Made by a program: the position numbers and the translations under genes | DNA from: Curtobacterium sp. MMLR14_010 | Lineage (GTDB): Bacteria; Actinomycetota; Actinomycetes; Actinomycetales; Microbacteriaceae | NCBI RefSeq assembly: GCF_001865015.1 | Contig: NZ_MJGV01000079.1 | Span: 1 to 64,000, forward strand | DNA: 64,000 nt | Reading direction: 5' to 3' | Shown: piece after piece, positions 33,345 to 43,200 of the stretch | How positions within the stretch are numbered: the first letter of the stretch is position 1 | Layout: every line of letters begins with the position of its first letter | Notes under the pieces: generated by a model | Databases searched by the model: none | What the model was told of the DNA's origin: nothing | Seen by the model: the letters and a program-made list of their open reading frames with translations, nothing else

Positions 33345-33375
33345 GGAGTCTCAATAGGCGATCGGCTACCGAGCC
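33345..33375. repeat. Dispersed palindromic repeat B, copy
   Basis: GGAGTCTCAATAGGCGATCGGCTACCGAGCC lies in the otherwise empty 33044-33457 interval. The same core is seen near 29428, 31097-31127, 34754-34781, 36721-36746, 36951-36983 and 38029-38049. Confidence 0.6.
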
Positions 33376-33457
33376 ATCCATCGCGCCGATTCGAAGTAGA
33401 GAGCATGCCCAGCGGTGACTAGCCATTGGTCGAGAGGCGTCAACGTATGCTCAGCTC

Positions 33458-33964
33458 ATGACCGTCCGGCGCGGTCTCGACTTCGTCGGCGTCACGGAGC
33501 CCAAGAGCGAGCGGAAGAATGACGGCACCGGTCCGGACGGACGCTGGGCAGTACCAATCCGCCGCGTCTTCCCATGGTGGTATGTCGCTGGCGCAGTCGT
33601 GTCAGTTGGTGTTCTGATCCTGCTCAACCCCGACGGTAACCAAGCGATGGTCACTTTCTGGGGCCCGACGATCGGCATCGCCATCCGCGATCGCGAAAAG
33701 GCGGCACGCGCGCGGTTGGATCAGGGCCTCCCGGCCGATCGAGCATCACTGCTCTCACCACGATGGCTCGAACCGGTCTGTGCGGCACTACTATCCGTGT
33801 TCGCGGTCGGTGGCGGCCTGCTGCTTGACGCACTGTTTGGCAACAGAACGTTCGTCACGGTCTGGGTTGGCACGGCCTTGTTAGCAGGCAGCGTCCTCGG
33901 ATTCCTCCTGCTGCTCGTCGTCCTCCGCACGCGACGCCAGCGGGGGCGGACCGCCGCTCCATGA
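33458..33964 (+). CDS. Membrane protein, 168 aa
   Basis: Starts at ATG 33458. A polar 40-residue N-terminus is followed by helices at about 43-60 (WYVAGAVVSVGVLILL), a cytoplasmic basic loop (RDREKAARARLDQG) and two C-terminal helices. No family is recognised. It stands alone in the accessory patch. Confidence 0.65.
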   Translation: MTVRRGLDFVGVTEPKSERKNDGTGPDGRWAVPIRRVFPWWYVAGAVVSVGVLILLNPDGNQAMVTFWGPTIGIAIRDREKAARARLDQGLPADRASLLSPRWLEPVCAALLSVFAVGGGLLLDALFGNRTFVTVWVGTALLAGSVLGFLLLLVVLRTRRQRGRTAAP

Positions 33965-34031
33965 CGAACCCCCAAACGTTGTCCCGGCTACCGATCGCCC
34001 AACGGACGCCGGCGCGAGCTAGGTTGGCGCA

Positions 34032-34235
34032 ATGGACGTCTTGAGCGCAAAGGTTCTGGGTTCGATCGCGCTCGCCTTCGGTCTGGTGTTCGTCGCGACG
34101 TCGATCATTCGCCTCACTCGGCCCGACCTCGACGTGCTCTTGGTGATCTTGAACACCGTGCTCGGCCTCTTCTGGCTCGGCGCTGGCGCCTGGTTGTGGC
34201 GCTTCGCGCTTCGGAAGGCGAAGCGCGGCCGGTAG
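34032..34235 (+). CDS. Small two-helix membrane protein, 67 aa
   Basis: Starts at ATG 34032. Two helices (VLGSIALAFGLVFVATSII and VLLVILNTVLGLFWLGAGAWLW) are followed by a basic tail KKAKRGR-like end. Function is unknown. Confidence 0.6.
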   Translation: MDVLSAKVLGSIALAFGLVFVATSIIRLTRPDLDVLLVILNTVLGLFWLGAGAWLWRFALRKAKRGR

Positions 34236-34283
34236 AGGATCGGTCAACGGACTCGGCTCTGGCCGTTGTGACTGATCGCGCGG

Positions 34284-34763
34284 ATGATGTGCAACGTGCT
34301 CTCGATTCGACCGCGATCCAATGATGACTGCCATCTGATCGTGTCGTGGGTGCCGGACGCCGAGGCGCTGTACCTCTTCGCCGGCCCTCGCCTGCGCTGG
34401 CCTCTGACCCTCGACCAGCTCACGGTGGACGAACAGAGCCCTGAACGAACGGCTTGGGTGGCCGTTGACGCGGGTCCGGAACCGATCGGCCAGTTCGAAC
34501 TCACGATGCACGATGGCCATGCTCACCTCGGACGGGTTCTGCTCGACCCCGCCGTGCGGGGCCGCGGCTTGGCCCATGACTTGGTGCGGCTCGCCGTCGC
34601 CCGAGCTCATGCACTCGGTGCGACCTCGATCGGCCTCAACGTCGTGGCGGGCAACCGTCCAGCCGTACGGACATACGAACGCGCGGGCTTCGTCGAGACC
34701 GGTCGACAGGACGATGTCGGGACTCTCGCGATGACGTTGAACCTGGCGACCCATGTCCGATAG
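34284..34763 (+). CDS. GNAT-family N-acetyltransferase
   Basis: A 159-aa acetyltransferase. The acetyl-CoA motif is LLDPAVRGRGLAHDLVRLAV, and the C-terminal LNVVAGNRPAVRTYERAGFVETGR is typical of RimI/RimJ-like members. Possible starts are ATG 34284 or the GTG a few codons later. The stop TAG is inside a 28-bp palindromic repeat B that would also serve as terminator. Confidence 0.85.
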   Translation: MMCNVLSIRPRSNDDCHLIVSWVPDAEALYLFAGPRLRWPLTLDQLTVDEQSPERTAWVAVDAGPEPIGQFELTMHDGHAHLGRVLLDPAVRGRGLAHDLVRLAVARAHALGATSIGLNVVAGNRPAVRTYERAGFVETGRQDDVGTLAMTLNLATHVR

Positions 34764-34781
34764 CCGATCGGTCATCGGACA
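34754..34781. repeat. Dispersed palindromic repeat B with embedded stop codon
   Basis: TGTCCGAT and ATCGGACA arms enclose AGCCGATCGGTC. The TAG of the preceding GNAT gene is part of the left arm. It is probably a terminator as well as a repeat-family member. Confidence 0.65.
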
Positions 34782-34870
34782 GCACACAGGAGCAAGAAGA
34801 AGCGCCGACGACGCCGGCGACTCACTGCGTCAAGCCTCGGGTGACGCCACCAAGGTGACGGAACCGTCTT

Positions 34871-34914
34871 GCCAGCCCCCTCCAGATTCCAACCCCGGGT
34901 TCAAGGGGTCTGGC
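34871..34914 (+). terminator. Strong hairpin in the 34764-35037 gap
   Basis: 11-bp arms (GCCAGCCCCCT against its near-complement) with an inner AACCCCGGGTT palindrome. There is no gene in this 270-base interval. The hairpin precedes the 310-aa gene and could insulate it. Confidence 0.45.
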
Positions 34915-35037
34915 TCTATTGGGTCCGAATGCCTCGGGCAGCATAGGAGCGGCGCACACCGCCGCGGCACGACCGCGTCCAGGGTCGTTGTAGGTGCGTA
35001 GGAACGCACTGTCGGACCGCGTAACTAGGGTGGGACC

Positions 35038-35970
35038 GTGGCCGACGTCTACTCCTTCACTGAGATGCAGATACTCGAAACCCTGGGCCGGCTAATCACA
35101 GTAAGCGACAGCCAAAGCCCGCCACGTTCTGTCGCTGCGCAGCACGGAACCGTGCCAGACGCGTCCCCCGGGCAGCACGAACAGGCTCGCGCTCACATCA
35201 CCGAACTCAAAGCGCGCGGCTTCCTTGTTGCAAGCGACCGATACACCGGAGGCTTCTACGTCACCGACAGCGGTCGTGCAGCGTGGGCGTCGCTCGATGC
35301 GCTCAGATCAAACTCTGTAGCCCGGCGCAAGCAGATGCGCAACGAGTACCTCGCGTGGATCTACGCGCAGATTGAAGAGGGCAACGGTCACTCCCCTGTC
35401 TCGTCGAACTTCCTCTCCTCAGGCGCGTCGTTCTACGGCGCCGCCTACACCGAGGATGACCTAGGACGAGTCGGTGCGTGGCTAGAAGAGAACGGCTTCA
35501 TCCGCGGGGCCGGCTCGTGGGCGAACAGTGGCCCGATCCGACCTGACATCACAGCGAAGGGCAGCCGGTACGTAGAGGAAGGTATCGACGTGCACACATC
35601 GCCGCAGGCACTTCATGGAGGAGGGGTAAGCCCGCAGTACCACGTCACTGTGTCTGGCAGTGGCACAGCCAACATCGCCCAAGGCAGCCACCACGTGTCG
35701 CAGACCTCCAACGTGGGATGGCAGGGCGACGCTCTCGCGCTCATCGAGACGATCAACGCACGGTTGCAGCAGGTCCAGAACGCCCCGGAGTTTGAGGAAC
35801 TTCGGACGGCTGTTGCGGAACTTCACGATGCCGCGAACAGCAACGCTGAGCCTGGCGTTGTACGGCGTATTGCGGGCAAGATCGTAGCCGCACTCACCAC
35901 CGCTGCAGGCGCTCAGCTGGGCACCGAACTGGTGCAACAGTCGGTCGAGTTTCTGACTTCGCTACCGTAG
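35038..35970 (+). CDS. Hypothetical protein with winged-helix-like N-terminus, possible conflict-system component
   Basis: A 310-aa protein from GTG 35038. Residues of about 5-90 look like a winged helix (HITELKARGFLVASDRYTGGFYVTDSGRAAWASL), and a second similar unit spans about 105-180. A glycine/serine linker (VTVSGSGTANIAQGSHHVSQ) then leads to a C-terminal helical segment with a hydrophobic end (AGAQLGTELVQQSVEFL). Linkers of this style join modules in bacterial conflict proteins, but no effector domain is recognised. GC content is below the genome norm. Its last 9 bases overlap the convergent gene. Confidence 0.7.
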   Translation: MADVYSFTEMQILETLGRLITVSDSQSPPRSVAAQHGTVPDASPGQHEQARAHITELKARGFLVASDRYTGGFYVTDSGRAAWASLDALRSNSVARRKQMRNEYLAWIYAQIEEGNGHSPVSSNFLSSGASFYGAAYTEDDLGRVGAWLEENGFIRGAGSWANSGPIRPDITAKGSRYVEEGIDVHTSPQALHGGGVSPQYHVTVSGSGTANIAQGSHHVSQTSNVGWQGDALALIETINARLQQVQNAPEFEELRTAVAELHDAANSNAEPGVVRRIAGKIVAALTTAAGAQLGTELVQQSVEFLTSLP

Positions 35971-36198
35971 GCGGAACTCGAAGGGCTGTCCCGACGCAAC
36001 AGCGGCGGCGTACTTGTCGAGATCAGCGTCGCCTAGCTCGACGCCGGCGGGTAGGGCCTGAGCTGCATCTGCACGGACGACTTCGTACGGCAGACCGGTG
36101 TGAGTACGACGGAAATTCTCATCTGCCGCTTCGAACTTCGCGGTGATCTCCTTGAAGAGCTTCCGCATGCCTCGTTCGCTGAACTGAAACTCACTCAT
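35962..36198 (-). CDS. Hypothetical protein, 78 aa
   Basis: The ATG at 36198 has a strong GGAGGGG 6 bases upstream, preferred over the longer frame. The product starts MSEFQFSERGMRKLFKEITAK and is alpha-helical and charged, with no recognised family. Its stop region overlaps the 3' end of the convergent 310-aa gene. It may form a unit with the two minus-strand genes upstream. Confidence 0.65.
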   Translation of the reverse strand: MSEFQFSERGMRKLFKEITAKFEAADENFRRTHTGLPYEVVRADAAQALPAGVELGDADLDKYAAAVASGQPFEFRLR

Positions 36199-36275
36199 GG
36201 CGAACCCCTCCGGCAGCGCAACGATGCGCCGAGCCCGCATCTTACGCCGCAGCCGCAAGCCTCCTGACTCGTGAT

Positions 36276-36644
36276 CTAGGAGCCGGAGGCCGCAGCGTCC
36301 ATCTCAGCATGGGCGTTGTCAATCTGTTTTTGGAAGGAAGGCGCCCAGCGCGTAAGAGACGGGAGCTCCTCCCACCGAACGACGAGCGTGAGGCCAGCCT
36401 TCTGCCGCTTCCCGACGGCCTGAACCTCAGGACGCACGACGTACGGAATCGCCAACGTGTCGAAGTGCGCGCTCAGCTCGGGGATGCCAGCTCCCCACGC
36501 TTGGGAATCTCGCTGATCACGCCAGATACAGAAGCCGACGTCCGGCTCGAACCACATGGCGTTGCGCATGTTCAAGGTGCCGATGAGCTTGCGCTGAGCG
36601 GTTCGCTCTTCCTGAGTGAGGACCACATCGACACGGTAGGGCAC
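36276..36644 (-). CDS. Hypothetical protein, 122 aa
   Basis: Starts at GTG 36644. It is a small alpha/beta protein (PYRVDVVLTQEERTAQRKLIGTLN ... LTLVVRWEELPSLTRWAPSFQKQI) of unknown family, lying in the same direction as the 78-aa gene. Confidence 0.55.
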   Translation of the reverse strand: MPYRVDVVLTQEERTAQRKLIGTLNMRNAMWFEPDVGFCIWRDQRDSQAWGAGIPELSAHFDTLAIPYVVRPEVQAVGKRQKAGLTLVVRWEELPSLTRWAPSFQKQIDNAHAEMDAAASGS

Positions 36645-36758
36645 AGCCGACCCCAGAACCTCGGTACGGGTTTCCCCTGACGGCCGCGTCGACGACGGCG
36701 GAACTATGGATGCCGGAGCGCGTCTCGATAGTCGGCCGTAGAGCCCGGCTGTCGCTCG

Positions 36759-36923
36759 TTACCCCTCTTCGGACTTGAGCGCCGCACGATGCTCAGCCAG
36801 AGCCTCACGGACTTCCTGACCGATGGCAGCACTAAGGGCCTTGACCATCGCCTGATCACGCACGCTCAGCGACTTGTACTGATTCAGCGGCTTGGTTTCG
36901 TCATCACGCTTCCCGAATGCCAT
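36759..36923 (-). CDS. Hypothetical protein, 54 aa
   Basis: Starts at ATG 36923, with no clear ribosome binding site. The product is helical and charged (MAFGKRDDETKPLNQYKSLSVR ... ALAEHRAALKSEEG). Family B repeats lie on both sides. Confidence 0.45.
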   Translation of the reverse strand: MAFGKRDDETKPLNQYKSLSVRDQAMVKALSAAIGQEVREALAEHRAALKSEEG

Positions 36924-37008
36924 GGATCGACCGTAGCCCGGAACGGTGCGCGGGAGTCTCGATAGGCGATCGGCTGTCCGACGCAGGCCCCGGTCTACGC
37001 TGGATGCC

Positions 37009-37254
37009 ATGACGAGGCAAGACCCAGGGAAGTCGACGGATGAGATGAGTCGGTCAGGCTCAGTGGCGATGGTCGTGTTCGGAGTGATTTCGCTTGGAGT
37101 CGCTCTTCTGTTTGTGACTACCGCGAGCCCGTTTGAGCCGGCCGGCCGCAGTCAACTTCCTGCAATTGTCCTCGCAGGCGTCGCTGCCTTGGCTGGGATT
37201 GTATGCATCGTGCTCGGGGTCCGACAGCTCGTACGCCTCCGGGGCACACGCTGA
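37009..37254 (+). CDS. Small membrane protein, 81 aa
   Basis: The ATG at 37009 is 15 bases after TACGCT, so it may be nearly leaderless. Two membrane helices (VAMVVFGVISLGVALLFVTT and LPAIVLAGVAALAGIVCIVLGV). Unknown family. Confidence 0.6.
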   Translation: MTRQDPGKSTDEMSRSGSVAMVVFGVISLGVALLFVTTASPFEPAGRSQLPAIVLAGVAALAGIVCIVLGVRQLVRLRGTR

Positions 37255-37326
37255 AGCACAACGAGCCGCGCGACCAATAGTCGACCCAAAGCGGAACTTC
37301 ACTTCCACGTATCGGATGACGATCGT

Positions 37327-37983
37327 TCAGCGGTCGGCGGTGAACGGCGACCAGGCGAGCGACGGAAAGGCCGCGCGAAGTTGGCTGATTGACGCGGCAG
37401 AGTCTGATGCATATGGGAACGGTTCGTAGCTAGCGAAACCAGCGTCGACCATGTCGTGTTGCGACAGCCGCACCGCTGACTCGTCGAACGGACCGGCCCT
37501 AAACATCACGTCTTCGCTACCGATCCGCCGAAGCAAGGCGACGACTCTCTCAAAGGTCACGGAGTAGAGCCGCTTGTGACGGTCGCGGTCTGACACCACC
37601 CAGATCATCGCCGGCTCAGCGTCCGACGTGGGGTAGAAGTCAAAGACGAACGAATGGATGAAAATCGTGACGAGCTCTTTCACCGTCAACTGCGTCTGCT
37701 GCTTCGACGCCATGTCGTAGTACTCCCAGAAAGACCACCGGTCGTAGATCTTCGGCACCCGTCCAGTGAGCGGGTGCACGCCGCAAGAGACTCGCTCTGC
37801 GGGCAGGTTCGACGACGTCTTCGCAGCCTCGATCAGACGCCGGATTGCGAACATCCCGTTCATCAGGTCGCGCTCGACAAGGAACGACGTTCGTTCACTC
37901 CATCGAGCCGAGCCCGCACGCTTCTCGAGTGCCGCCGCGGTCTTCCAGAGATGCTCACGCCACGGCACGGAGTCCGAAATCAT
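37327..37983 (-). CDS. Hypothetical protein, 218 aa
   Basis: Starts at ATG 37983. It is a soluble alpha/beta protein beginning MISDSVPWREHLWKTAAALEK and containing KELVTIFIHSFVFDFYPTSD. The composition (many aromatic residues, lower GC) marks it as accessory. I do not recognise the family. The 38046-38298 gap up to dnaB holds only a family B repeat. Confidence 0.65.
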   Translation of the reverse strand: MISDSVPWREHLWKTAAALEKRAGSARWSERTSFLVERDLMNGMFAIRRLIEAAKTSSNLPAERVSCGVHPLTGRVPKIYDRWSFWEYYDMASKQQTQLTVKELVTIFIHSFVFDFYPTSDAEPAMIWVVSDRDRHKRLYSVTFERVVALLRRIGSEDVMFRAGPFDESAVRLSQHDMVDAGFASYEPFPYASDSAASISQLRAAFPSLAWSPFTADR

Positions 37984-38298
37984 GCGCGCAGTCTTTCAGA
38001 CGGACGACTCGTGGAGCCCGTGCGAAGGATGTCCGATAGCCGGTGCTCCAGTCGACTGACGAGTGCCCAAAGACGACGCCGACTCCTACCGCCCTGCGTC
38101 GAGACCAACTCTGTCTCACATGGGTGGTCCGCGAACTTTCGCAAATTACCCCCGCCTTACGGGCGCCTCGGGACCAACGAAGGCTCAGTCGCGCTGCGGT
38201 CGGCTCAACCCGTTCGCGCTGCCAAACAACGTGTCCATCTCCGTATTTCAGACACGTTGAGTGGCAGTCGGACAAGTGAGCTGGCGGACGACAGCGAC

Positions 38299-39666
38299 CT
38301 ACTGCGGCATGTCCACGAACCGAGAGAACATCCCGTGGAACGCCACCGTGATGGTGTCGGTCGGCCCGTTGCGGTGCTTGGCGACGATGAGGTCCGCCTC
38401 ACCCTGCCGCGGGTTGTCCTTCTCGTACGCCGACTCACGGTGCAACAGGATGACCATGTCGGCGTCCTGCTCGATGGACCCGGACTCTCGCAGGTCGGAG
38501 ATCATCGGCTTCTTGTCGGCACGCTGCTCGGGCCCACGGTTCAGCTGGGACAGGGCGATGACGGGGACCTGGAGCTCCTTCGCCATGAGCTTGAGTGCAC
38601 GCGAGAACTCCGAGACCTCCTGCTGGCGGCTCTCGACCTTCTTGCCCGAGGTCATCAGCTGCAGGTAGTCGATGACGACGAGCTTCAGGTTGTGCTGCTG
38701 CTTGAGCCGACGGCACTTCGCGCGGATCTCGACCAGCGTCATGTTGGGGGAGTCGTCGATGAAGAAGGGGGCGTCGTTGATGCGGCCGCGGGTCTGCGCG
38801 ATGGTGGTCCAGTCGCGGGAGTCCACGGTGCCCTTGCGCATGTTCTGCAGCGGCACGCTGGTCTCGGCGGAGAGCAGACGCATCGCGATCTCGGCGCGAC
38901 CCATCTCGAGCGAGAAGAAGGCGGCCGTCTGGTTGTGCTTCAGGGCGGCGGCGCGGCACAGGTCGAGCGCGAGCGTCGACTTGCCGAGTGCGGGTCGGGC
39001 GGCGACGATGATCAGCTGTCCGGGGTGGAAGCCGTTCGTCAGGCCGTCGAGCTGGGCGAACCCGGTCGGCACGCCGGTCATCTGGCCGTCGCGGCCCTTG
39101 GCGGCCTCGATCTCGTCGATGGCGGCGGAGATGGCCTCGGTCAGGGGGACGTAGTCCTCGGTCTGCACGCCGCCGGCGACGTTGTAGACCTCGGCCTGCG
39201 CGCTGTTGACGAGGTCGGTGACCTCACCCTCCGACGCGTAGCCCATCTGCACGATGCGGGTACCGGCGTCGACCAGGCGACGCAGGACGGCCTTCTCGGC
39301 GACGATCGCGGCGTAGTACCCGGCGTTGGCCGCGGTCGGCACCAGGCTCGTCATGCTGTGCAGGTACTCGGCGCCGCCGGCACGGGACAGCAGCCCGGTC
39401 TTGGTCAGCTCGTCGGTGACGGCGATGACGTCCGTCGGCTCACCGTGGGAGTACAGCGACAGCATCGCGTCGAAGATGACCTCGTGCTTGGGGATGTAGA
39501 AGTCCACGCCGCGGGCGGTCTCGATGACGTCGGCGACGGCGTCCTTCGACAGCAGCATGCCGCCGATGGTCGACTGTTCCGCCAGCAGGTCGTGTGGCGG
39601 AGTGCGCTCCATGCCACCGCGCTCCGAGTACGTCTGCGGTGCCGGGTCCAGATGCGCGATCGACAC
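38299..39666 (-). CDS. dnaB: Replicative DNA helicase DnaB
   Basis: A 455-aa hexameric helicase. The GTG at 39666 follows AGAGGAG. The N-terminal collar domain begins PPHDLLAEQSTIGGMLLSKDAV. The RecA-like domain has Walker A ARPALGKST near residue 225, Walker B KLVVIDYLQLM and SQLNRGPEQRADKKP. No intein is present. This is the expected gene near the origin. A set of DnaA-box-like 9-mers lies directly upstream, so its expression may respond to DnaA. Confidence 0.97.
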   Translation of the reverse strand: MSIAHLDPAPQTYSERGGMERTPPHDLLAEQSTIGGMLLSKDAVADVIETARGVDFYIPKHEVIFDAMLSLYSHGEPTDVIAVTDELTKTGLLSRAGGAEYLHSMTSLVPTAANAGYYAAIVAEKAVLRRLVDAGTRIVQMGYASEGEVTDLVNSAQAEVYNVAGGVQTEDYVPLTEAISAAIDEIEAAKGRDGQMTGVPTGFAQLDGLTNGFHPGQLIIVAARPALGKSTLALDLCRAAALKHNQTAAFFSLEMGRAEIAMRLLSAETSVPLQNMRKGTVDSRDWTTIAQTRGRINDAPFFIDDSPNMTLVEIRAKCRRLKQQHNLKLVVIDYLQLMTSGKKVESRQQEVSEFSRALKLMAKELQVPVIALSQLNRGPEQRADKKPMISDLRESGSIEQDADMVILLHRESAYEKDNPRQGEADLIVAKHRNGPTDTITVAFHGMFSRFVDMPQ

Positions 39667-39766
39667 ACGTGCTCCTCTTGTTGTCCGTACGGGCCGCCCC
39701 CGCACGCCAGTCCTACCCCGAGCAACCGACATCCCCCGGTCGCGCGCTCACCGTACGGGGTGCAAG

Positions 39767-39930
39767 TTATCCCCACAAAGTGCCCCTGTGGACAACTCTG
39801 TGGAGGACTCGCGGAACACGCCGGGAAAGCCGTGTGGAGAACTGTGGACAGACATGTGGAAAGAGGGGCAAAAGAACATACGTTCGACCGCTTGACCTGG
39901 GCTTTTGGTTTCCACACTGTGTGTGGACAA
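39767..39930. promoter_or_regulatory. Cluster of DnaA-box-like 9-mers upstream of dnaB
   Basis: Sites close to TTATCCACA: 39767-39775 (TTATCCCCA), 39787-39795 and 39922-39930 (both TTGTCCACA on the minus strand), 39833-39841 (TTCTCCACA), 39843-39851 (CTGTCCACA) and 39855-39863 (CTTTCCACA). All are within 165 bp of an AT-richer intergenic region. Confidence 0.6.
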
Positions 39931-40019
39931 CCGTGCTTCAATGTGCGCTTGAAGGTTCCCGATTTGACGTCGTCACGGTGGGAAACGACTTGACAAACGG
40001 GTTCCTGAGCGGAGTGCTC

Positions 40020-40047
40020 CCGGCTGGCTCCCAGGGAGCCCAGCCGG
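40020..40047 (-). terminator. Hairpin downstream of the T7SS ATPase gene
   Basis: CCGGCTGGCTCCC pairs with GGGAGCCCAGCCGG (one bulge). It is positioned 170 bases past the eccC stop. The rest of 40048-40219 is low-complexity CA/GC-rich sequence without a gene. Confidence 0.5.
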
Positions 40048-40219
40048 CCGCGGACGGTAACCGGCCAACGCAGCGCAACCCCGAGCCTCCAGGCCGGAGC
40101 AGCGCAGACCGGACCGGAACCGGCGGGCCGGAACCAGGCCGAGACCGACCCGGGACACGCCCGACACCACCGGAACCAGAACCACAAGCGACAGAGCAAC
40201 AAGGAACAACGAGCCAGCC

Positions 40220-43200
40220 TCAGCCCGCCAGCACCGCGCCCGCGCCCGCCCCCACGCCCACGCCCGCACTCCCCGCCCGCGTCGTCGCCCGCACCACCGG
40301 CACCTGCAGCGTCGACGCGATCCCCGTCCCCAGGTGCACCAGCGCCGACCCGGGCACGATCCGCGACGAGATCGACGACCGCGAGATCCGCACCCCGATC
40401 AGGTCCCCGGCCAGGGTGTCCTGCGGCGACAGCAGGGCCCCGCGACGGTTCTTCTTCGCGTCGACCTGCCACCCACCGAACCCGGCGGCGAGCCCAGTCG
40501 TGTTCCCCCCGAGCAGCAGCCCCTGCCGGTTGTCCACAGCGGCCCGGCCCCAGTCCCGCAGCCATCGCGCGGCCGAGCAGTCGATGAGCAGCTCCCCGTC
40601 GTCGACCACGAGCACGAGCGGCGTGCCGTCGGGCGTGAGCACGGGGGACAACTCGTCCACAGTGACGTCGTCGCCGGTGAAGACCGCACGGACTCCCGGC
40701 AGCCCGGCGAGATCCCGCACCGGACCCTGTCGGGGCGCGACGACCACGAGCGAGGTGCCGCCGACCAGCAGCGACCGCGCCATGGCGGCGAGCATGGTGG
40801 ACCGGCCGGAACGCGACGGCCCGGCGACCACGAACGTGCCGCCGCCGGTGGCGAAGTCGACGGTCTGGAGCTCCATGTCGTCACCCCCGATCCCGGTTAC
40901 GGCGACCAGCGGCACGAGCGAAGGCGCCGATTCGAGCGTCAGGGCGGCGTCGAGGTCCAGGTCCTTCGGCAGCGCGTCCACACGGAACGGCCGGGGCGCC
41001 GGCGGCACCGGAAACGCGGTGCGCACAGCCGCAGCGAGGTCGCGCACCGCTGCCGTCTGCCCCTGCCCGGACACGTCGGTGCCGAGCGTGGCGAACTGCA
41101 CCTCGATGCCGGAGTCGGCACGGAACCCACGACCGGCCGGGATCGACGCCGGCAGCTTCCGGTGGTTGATCCCGCCGAGCGAGTAGTCGAGCCGGTCGGT
41201 CAGCCGCAGCACGATCTTGTCGTCGGTGAGCGTCGACATCCGCGACGACATGAGCGTCCGGTCGCCGGAGATGACGACGTGGATGCCGGCGGCGCCTCCG
41301 TCGCGGAGCATCGACTGGATCGCGTCGGTCAGGGCGCCACCGTCGACCTCACCGAGGGAGGTCGTGAAGTTCTCCCACCGGTCGATGAGCACGAGGACGT
41401 GCGGCAGCCGCTCACCGGGCGCGGCCAGCAGCCGCTGCTCGGTGATGTCCGCAGCAGAGGCGGCGGCGATCAGGTCGTGCCGCCGCGCCATCTCCCGGGT
41501 CAGCCGGTCGATCAGGCGGGTGGCCCGTTCGACCTGCGTCCGCTGCACGACGCCACCGCAGTGCGGCAGGTGCTGCAGTGACGCGAGCGCACCGTTGCCG
41601 CAGTCGATCGCGTACAGGTGTAGGTCCGACGAGGGGACGGACTGTGCGGCCGAGGCGGCGATGCTCCGGAGCGCGGTGGACCGGCCGGACCCGGGCGCGC
41701 CCACGACGTACTGGTGGGTGAAGCGGTCCAGGTCGATCTCCGCCGCGCGCTGCTCCTGCGTGTCCGGCAGGTCCTCGACGCCGAACGGGAACCGCAGAGT
41801 CTCCGTGGTGGCCGCCAGGGACTGACGGACGCCGACGGAGGCGGACGCCACCTCGGCGAGCGGCAGCAGCTCCGGCAGCGGGGCCAGCCACGGGCTGTGC
41901 AGGGGACCGATGCCCAGCCGGTCGCGGGCGTCGGCCATCGCCTGCACCAGGACCGACAGGTCGGTCGCCGCCGACGACTGGTCGCTCTTGGTGGGTCGTG
42001 CAGGTGGTGCGGTCGCGAAGTCGCGCCAGTCGAGCACGCGGACGAACGGGAGGCTCGTGGCCGGGTCCTCGTCGCCGGCCCACCGGCCGCCGACTCGCGC
42101 TGACTGGAAGGGCACCACGGAGGAGTGCCCGAGACGCGCGTACGCCCGCCCGGGGACGCTCTTCGGGATCCGGGCCGCGTCGGCGACGTCGATCACGTCG
42201 GAGCTCTCGCCGGAGTCCGTCATCCGGAGTGCCACGCGCAGGTTCGTGTTCGCGCGGATGTCCGGCCCGACCACGCCACCGGGGCGCTGCGTCGCGAGGA
42301 TCAGGTGCACGCCGAGGGACCGGCCGCGCTGGGCGATGCCGATGAGCCCCGCGACGAAGTCGGGCAGCTCGGTGACCATGGCGGCGAACTCGTCGATCAC
42401 GATGACGAGTCGCGGCATCGCCTCGCCGGCCCCACCGCGGGCCAGGTGCGTCTCGTGGTCCTCGATGTCCTTCGCGCCGGACGCGGCGAGGATGTGCTCG
42501 CGCCGGGTGAGCTCGGCGCGCAGGGAGCGGAGCGCGCGCTCGACGAGGTGCTGGTCCAGGTCCGTGACGAGCCCGACGGTGTGGGGCAGCTCCGACGCCA
42601 CGCTGAACGCCGCACCGCCCTTGTAGTCGACGAGCACGAACGTCATCTGGTCCGGGCGGTTGGCCAGGGCGAGCGACGCGACGAGGGTCTGCAGGAACTC
42701 GGACTTGCCGGACCCGGTGGTGCCGGCGACCAGGCCGTGGGGGCCGTCCTTCACGAGGTCGAGGGCGAAGGCGCCGTCGATGCCCACGCCGACGACGGCC
42801 GAGGTGGTGGCTTCGCGCGAGGTCCAGCGGTCGGCGACGAGCGCGCCGGACGGCTGCGGCAGGTCGACCACGTCGAGCAGCCGTGCGGCGTCGGGCACCA
42901 GGCCGTCACCGTCGGAGCCGCTCGTGTCCCGCAGCGGGGAGACGGCGCGGGCGACGGCGTCGTACCAGTCGTCCTCGACCCGGTCGGCGAGCACGAGCTC
43001 CACCGGGGCGGCGAGCTGGCGGCGCAGCACGAGCTCGGTCGCGGTGCGGTGCGTCACGGTCGCGACGCACTCCTCGGGCAGCTGCCACTCCTCCTCGTCG
43101 ATGCAGACGAGCCGGATGCCGCACGCGGGCCCGTCGCGGAGCAGTCCCACGACGCCGGGCATCGCGCGCAGTCGACGGGCGCCGTCGAGCACGACGACGA

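Noticed and set aside
34871..34914. tRNA-like or tRNA fragment (GGTTCAA next to a GC-rich stem)
   Set aside because: No cloverleaf, acceptor stem or anticodon arm can be drawn on either strand. It is a simple long hairpin.
29428..38049. Integron gene-cassette array
   Set aside because: Repeat B lacks GTTRRRY/RYYYAAC core sites, gene orientation is mixed, and no integrase is in the window.
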